From Anaerolineae bacterium (GTDB lineage: Bacteria; Chloroflexota; Anaerolineae; 4572-78; J111), in assembly GCA_020433785.1 (NCBI GenBank), contig JAGRCC010000914.1, positions 1-10,054 on the forward strand: 10,054 nucleotides of DNA, read 5' to 3'. Positions 7,121 to 10,054 of this stretch are shown one piece after another. Position 1 is the first letter of the stretch, and each line of letters starts with the position of its first letter. Below the pieces are notes generated by a model. It did not search any database. It worked only from the letters and a program-made list of their open reading frames with translations, and was not told where the DNA came from. The position numbers were made by a program, and so were the translations under genes.

Positions 7121-8470
7121 CTATCTGAGCTGCCATAAATCGGATGCGGGATGGTTGTAACTATTGGCTATCGCGATCAGATCTTGTAGGTCAACTTCCC
7201 CATCAAGATTAATATCTGAAGGCGACCCCTGATTGCCATAGTTTACGGCAACGAATACGAGATAGCAGATATCAATTACAGGCTGTTCAACCTGGGCGTC
7301 CCCACAAGCGTTGATTAGGGACAAATCGTTGATCAGCGTACTGCCTTCAGCCGAGTCTTGTTCAACGTACATATCATCTAAACTGTACGGCAGTTGGGAC
7401 GATGTACTGGCGTCATCTTCGGCCTCAACATATATTTCATACGGCTCAAAACTTTCCAGATCGCCGGTCGTGGCCCCATCGGTGATTGAGTCGGAGTACC
7501 CTTCAATGAACAGGGGCGACTCGGTCGTGGCTTCGGCAATCGGGCCAACGGTAGCCGTTACGTCGGGAGCGAAAGTGGCCGGTGTTGGCGTACCATTGAG
7601 GTAATTCTGGTAATCTTCATAGGCGTCATTATTATCGTAGTCATCATAATTATCGTAGCCGCCATAATCGCCATAATCTTCGTAGGAAATTTCTTCCTGA
7701 GTGGGCGTCGGTGTTGGCGTAACGGGCGTCGAAGTCGATGTTGGCGCAATCGGCGTCGATGTTGACGTTGGCGCAATCGGCGTCGATATTGGCGTTGTCC
7801 CACTCTGCGCCGTCGGGGTTGGGCTGCTGGCGACGGTCGGACTGACTGTCGCGGCGCCGGTTGGCGCAGGCGTTGGTGTCGATTGCGGCTGGCCGGGATT
7901 GCTTTGCTCGATTATGTCCGCGACGATTGACAAATCGAGTACATCCACCTTCCCGTCGCCATTCACATCGGCCCTGGGATCATTACTTCCAATGTGGGCG
8001 GCAATAAAATCCAGATCGCCTTGGTCGACAACGCCATCCTGATTCGCATCGCCATACAGCGCGGGCGTTACCGTTACGTCACGGATCGGCGTCGAAGTTA
8101 CGGTCGGGTTGACGACCGTAGCCGGCGGCGGTGTAGCCGTTGAAGTCGGGGTTGGGGTGATGGTCAAGGCCGGCGTTGCGGTTAATTCAATTGTGCCCGT
8201 CACCGGGGGCGTGGCCTCATCCGACGCGGTCGGAGAAGACTCAGCCGTGGCCGGTGTCTCCGGGATGGCGGTCAGGGTGGCGCTAACCGTACTGGTTGAA
8301 ACCACCGCCTGATCCGGCGTCGCCGATACAGTTTGATCCGGCGTCGCTTCGCTGTTGCTTTGGGCGCGTACCCGTAAGGTGTAGCCGCTCCACAGAGACA
8401 CAGCCGTTACCCCACAAACAATGATCAACATCAGAAATTTTTTACTGTTCCATAGAGAGTTGGGTATCAT
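7121..8470 (-). CDS. Exported dockerin-domain protein with Thr/Pro linkers and Tyr-x-x repeat
   Basis: A 449-residue protein. An N-terminal signal or anchor segment (about 11-30, after basic KK) ends near VRAQS. Then come a Thr/Pro/Ala linker (40-136), a complete type I dockerin (140-187) with calcium loops DANQDGVVDQGD (141-152) and DVNGDGKVDVLD (168-179), a second TPTP linker (196-257), a Tyr-rich acidic segment (263-290), an acidic Ser/Thr region (300-385), and a C-terminal second dockerin-like module (389-439). In that module the first loop is degenerate and the second is intact (DINLDGEVDLQD, 419-430). Dockerins bind cohesins; outside cellulosomes they also occur on surface proteins of unknown role. 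No catalytic domain is present. The ribosome-binding site AAGGA precedes ATG at a short 6-base spacing. It lies 40 bp after the WD40 gene on the same strand, so probably in one operon. The linkers would be natural O-glycosylation sites (inference). Confidence 0.85.
   Translation of the reverse strand: MIPNSLWNSKKFLMLIIVCGVTAVSLWSGYTLRVRAQSNSEATPDQTVSATPDQAVVSTSTVSATLTAIPETPATAESSPTASDEATPPVTGTIELTATPALTITPTPTSTATPPPATVVNPTVTSTPIRDVTVTPALYGDANQDGVVDQGDLDFIAAHIGSNDPRADVNGDGKVDVLDLSIVADIIEQSNPGQPQSTPTPAPTGAATVSPTVASSPTPTAQSGTTPISTPIAPTSTSTPIAPTSTSTPVTPTPTPTQEEISYEDYGDYGGYDNYDDYDNNDAYEDYQNYLNGTPTPATFAPDVTATVGPIAEATTESPLFIEGYSDSITDGATTGDLESFEPYEIYVEAEDDASTSSQLPYSLDDMYVEQDSAEGSTLINDLSLINACGDAQVEQPVIDICYLVFVAVNYGNQGSPSDINLDGEVDLQDLIAIANSYNHPASDLWQLR
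7601..7684 (-). repeat. 9-bp period repeat encoding (Tyr-x-x)n
   Basis: Residues 263-290 of the dockerin protein place Tyr at 263, 266, 269, 272, 275, 278, 284, 287 and 290, with Asn281 the only break in a strict period of three. The intervening residues are almost all Asp, Glu, Gly or Asn. The DNA has a matching 9-bp period with ATA/GTA triplets on the plus strand. It is probably a product of microsatellite-like expansion kept for its amino acid pattern. Confidence 0.85.
7725..7795 (-). repeat. 27-bp tandem repeat (about 2.6 copies) in the Thr/Pro linker
   Basis: Units at 7725-7751 and 7752-7778 are nearly identical, and a partial third copy begins at 7779. Each begins GGCGTCGA on the plus strand and ends GTTGGCGCAATC. 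They encode nine-residue linker units of the type STSTPIAPT in the dockerin protein. Copy number probably varies between strains. Confidence 0.8.
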
Positions 8471-8510
8471 ATAATCCTTGATTGGGCTAGCTTGTTAATT
8501 TCTGCTTGAT

Positions 8511-9668
8511 TTAATCGGTAATATGCCACAGTTGCAGCGCGCCATCTTCCGCGCCCGTCGCCATTAGGCGGCCATCTTGCGAAAAAGCAACGCTGTTGAT
8601 TCGTCCGGTTTGATGGTCAAGTTTGCGCACCAGTTTGCCATCGCTCACCGTCCAAAAATGAATGGCGTTATCGGTTGATCCGGCGACCAGCAGGTCGCCG
8701 TTGAGGGAGAAAGCCAGGTTACTAATCACATTTTTCTTGTCCTCAAACGTTTGTATGAATTCTCCGTCGGCGGCAGACCACAGTTTTAGCAGCCCGGTGG
8801 CGTCTCCCGAAACCAGTTGGCGGCCATCGGGTGAGAAGGCGACGGTGGTGGCCCCCCCCAAGTGATCGGGCAAGGTGTAGAGCAAGCTGCCGTTCGCCGT
8901 GTGCCACAGGTTAACCGTGCCATCTTCAGAGGCCGAGGCCAGCAGGCTGCCGTCAGGCGAAAAGGCCACGCTTAAAACGGATAGTAAATGCCCCTCGAGC
9001 GTAAATAGCGTTGTACCATCAGCCACTCGCCACACCCGGACCGTGTGATCATACCCGGGCGCGGCCAGTAAGGTTCCGTCGGGGGAAAAGACCACGTTGT
9101 TGCGATAGATACCACAGCCGGCGATTTGGTCTCGCGGCCCACCGAGCGTCGCGGTCGGCGCGTTGTCCGGCAGCGACCAGACGTAAACGCTATCGTCCCA
9201 CTGGTTGGCTAAGAGCAATCGGCTGGTGCCCACCGCCAATAACCCGCCATCCGGCGAAAGGGCAACGCTGTCGATACCGCCCGGGGCCTCGGCAAAGGTA
9301 TGCACTAATTCACCATTACCGGCTTTCCAGATGCGGGCCACACCATCGGCTGAGCCGGAGATGATCGTTTGACCCTCCGCGGCGAAAACAACACTCTCAA
9401 CAGCCCCTTTGGCTTGATCTGCGGCTGAACTGGCCGATTGGTTATACCAGCTATTCCGCAAACTCAGTTGCTGAATAGTGGTGGTCGCGATAACTGACGG
9501 ATTCACCGATGGGACCGGCATCGCTAACAAGGATCTGTTGGTTGTACTTGGTGGCGAAACCGCCTGAACGAAAATGAAATAACTCGACAAGCCGCCAACC
9601 AAACCAAAGAATAGTAGGGTGAAAGCAGTTATAATTTTAATTGAGCTATTACGGTATAGTGCAGTCAT
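8511..9668 (-). CDS. Membrane-anchored seven-bladed WD40 repeat protein
   Basis: A 385-residue protein. A basic N-terminus is followed by one hydrophobic segment (about 11-36), an uncleaved signal anchor or signal peptide, then a polar spacer (38-87). Seven WD40 repeats follow, starting near 89, 131, 189, 228, 270, 312 and 354. Typical blade cores are VAFSPDGSLLASASEDGTV (234-252) and LWHTANGSLLYTL (254-266). The second blade carries an insertion (150-157) and the last ends at the C-terminus (LQLWHITD). Seven repeats are enough to close a propeller without a partner. Such propellers are protein-interaction platforms; no kinase, caspase or protease domain is fused here, unlike many bacterial WD40 proteins. 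The propeller is predicted to face outside the membrane. No good ribosome-binding site precedes ATG at 9668, but the membrane segment supports this start over Met50. It is probably first gene of an operon with the dockerin protein. Confidence 0.88.
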   Translation of the reverse strand: MTALYRNSSIKIITAFTLLFFGLVGGLSSYFIFVQAVSPPSTTNRSLLAMPVPSVNPSVIATTTIQQLSLRNSWYNQSASSAADQAKGAVESVVFAAEGQTIISGSADGVARIWKAGNGELVHTFAEAPGGIDSVALSPDGGLLAVGTSRLLLANQWDDSVYVWSLPDNAPTATLGGPRDQIAGCGIYRNNVVFSPDGTLLAAPGYDHTVRVWRVADGTTLFTLEGHLLSVLSVAFSPDGSLLASASEDGTVNLWHTANGSLLYTLPDHLGGATTVAFSPDGRQLVSGDATGLLKLWSAADGEFIQTFEDKKNVISNLAFSLNGDLLVAGSTDNAIHFWTVSDGKLVRKLDHQTGRINSVAFSQDGRLMATGAEDGALQLWHITD

Positions 9669-9701
9669 AAATTCACAAGCACCAGCTAATTGAGATCAAA
9701 A

Positions 9702-9744
9702 AAGGCCCACTCATATCTTTTAAGACGATAATAAATTGGGCCTT
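9702..9744 (-). terminator. Probable intrinsic terminator of the rightmost gene
   Basis: AAGGCCCA (9702-9709) and TGGGCCTT (9737-9744) are perfectly complementary over 8 bp. Read on the minus strand, the second arm is followed by a run of six T (plus-strand A at 9698-9703, partly in the stem). The 27-base loop is longer than usual but contains a small palindrome (TCTTTTAAGA, 9716-9725) that could fold further. It lies about 100 bp after the stop of the minus-strand gene at 9848 and before the WD40 gene, where a terminator is expected. Confidence 0.6.
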
Positions 9745-9746
9745 GA

Positions 9747-9761
9747 TTGACACACTGTCAA
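9747..9761. promoter_or_regulatory. Operator-like palindrome TTGACA-CAC-TGTCAA
   Basis: A perfect 6-bp inverted repeat around CAC, lying 79 bp or more upstream of the WD40 start codon. Each arm is also a perfect -35 hexamer (TTGACA) on its own strand. On the minus strand no convincing -10 box stands 16-18 bp away (CAATTT at 17); TTATTA is at 21. It may be a regulator site or a promoter element for the WD40-dockerin operon. This is inference from symmetry and position. Confidence 0.3.
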
Positions 9762-9766
9762 CTGTA

Positions 9767-9797
9767 CCGAAGAGGGAAGTTGGTGCTTCCTCTTCGG
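9767..9797. repeat. Stable hairpin without U-tract
   Basis: CCGAAGAGGGAAG (9767-9779) and CTTCCTCTTCGG (9786-9797) form a 12-bp stem with one bulged G and a six-base loop TTGGTG. No T-run follows on either strand, so it is not a typical intrinsic terminator. It could stabilise the 3' end of the mRNA of the minus-strand gene ending at 9848, act as a protein site, or be a REP-type element. Confidence 0.5.
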
Positions 9798-9847
9798 CAA
9801 CAGCGTTATTGACTTGTTAATCTGCCCAAACTCTTATCTATAGCCTA

Positions 9848-10054
9848 TTATATTCGAGGCAGACGGTAATGAGAAGCGTAATATTTGCTTGTTTCTATTC
9901 CCGTAAAGAACACAGGTGGCCCCAAATGCGGCTCGAACTTACGTAGTTTGTACTTACCTAACCAGGTAACCGAGCCATCTTTTTTGCTGAAATCGTCCAT
10001 TAAAACAGGATCCAGCTTATTTTGCCGTGAATTTGACAAGCGATCAAAGCTGTA
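9848..10054 (-). CDS. C-terminal fragment of an unrecognised gene
   Basis: The frame is open from the right edge of the window to a TAA at 9848-9850, giving the last 68 residues. A TTG at 10037-10039 could be a start, but the frame continues beyond it (Tyr-Ser-Phe-Asp-Arg), so the gene more likely begins outside. Visible residues include LDPVLMDDFSKKDGS, WLGKYKLRKFEPHLGPPVFF and the terminal YYASHYRLPRI. The fragment is basic and rich in aromatic residues, with no membrane helix and no motif I recognise. A terminator-like hairpin follows about 100 bp downstream, as expected for a real gene. I cannot assign a function. Confidence 0.55.
   Translation of the reverse strand, partial: YSFDRLSNSRQNKLDPVLMDDFSKKDGSVTWLGKYKLRKFEPHLGPPVFFTGIETSKYYASHYRLPRI

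Noticed and set aside
7067..7126. A 19-codon plus-strand ORF starting ATGCGGCATGTA after a G-run
   Set aside because: The G-run is only 3 bases from the ATG and the frame overlaps the end of the dockerin gene antisense. No further support.
7701..8312. Val/Gly-rich plus-strand frames opposite the dockerin gene (7701-8042, 8109-8312)
   Set aside because: Their composition is the reverse complement of the Thr/Pro linker; the dockerin loops lie on the minus strand.
9011..9364. Arg-rich plus-strand frame opposite the WD40 gene
   Set aside because: It is antisense to well-formed WD40 blades and shows no domain.
7121..9668. A cellulosome gene cluster
   Set aside because: Only dockerin modules are seen; there is no cohesin, scaffoldin or glycoside hydrolase in the window.
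8511..9668. A WD40-based defence or signalling system
   Set aside because: The propeller has no fused effector, NTPase, caspase or kinase domain, and it is exported; the neighbours are surface proteins.

Overview
The window looks like chromosomal DNA from a bacterium of the Chloroflexota type (Anaerolineae-like). This is inferred from gene content, not from a marker gene. The pointers are several large exported proteins with Thr/Pro-rich (TPTP) linkers, a CSLREA-type beta-helix protein with a CARDB module, a dockerin protein with no enzyme attached, a membrane-tethered WD40 propeller, and strong Shine-Dalgarno sites. I see no rRNA, tRNA, CRISPR array, transposase, phage gene or recognisable defence system.

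Layout, left to right. (1) 71-1186 (+): a cytoplasmic TIGR03032/DUF4915-type protein, preceded by an inverted repeat. (2) 1190-3838 (-): an 882-residue exported protein with CSLREA motif, about 16 beta-helix coils, a choice-of-anchor Q-like segment, a CARDB-like domain and a basic tail. It converges on gene 1 with only 3 bp between the stops. (3) 3839-4025: a divergent promoter region. (4) 4026-5114 (+): a two-gene operon of an O-methyltransferase and a single-domain cupin. (5) 5115-5309: two small palindromes, then a strong bidirectional terminator shared with the next gene. (6) 5310-6911 (-): a 533-residue secreted Cys-rich protein with an Ig-like domain, a Pro/Thr linker and an unfamiliar C-terminal domain. 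(7) 6912-7120: a leader with three Shine-Dalgarno-like sites and a six-codon micro-ORF. (8) 7121-8470 and 8511-9668 (-): a dockerin/linker protein and, upstream of it, a seven-bladed WD40 protein, 40 bp apart and probably co-transcribed. (9) 9669-9847: a minus-strand terminator-like hairpin, an operator-like palindrome and another stable hairpin. (10) 9848-10054 (-): the C-terminal end of an unrecognised gene that runs off the window.

Four of the seven complete genes encode exported proteins, all on the minus strand. They fit a cell-surface protein neighbourhood in which the WD40 and dockerin proteins may work together. No cohesin, enzyme or sortase is present, so any assembly is speculative. 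The best leads are the Tyr-x-x repeat and the degenerate, cysteine-bearing second dockerin of the 449-residue protein, the paired-cysteine domain of the 533-residue protein, the long basic N-terminal extension of the beta-helix protein, and a 12-mer (AACTACGTAAGT) that occurs three times.
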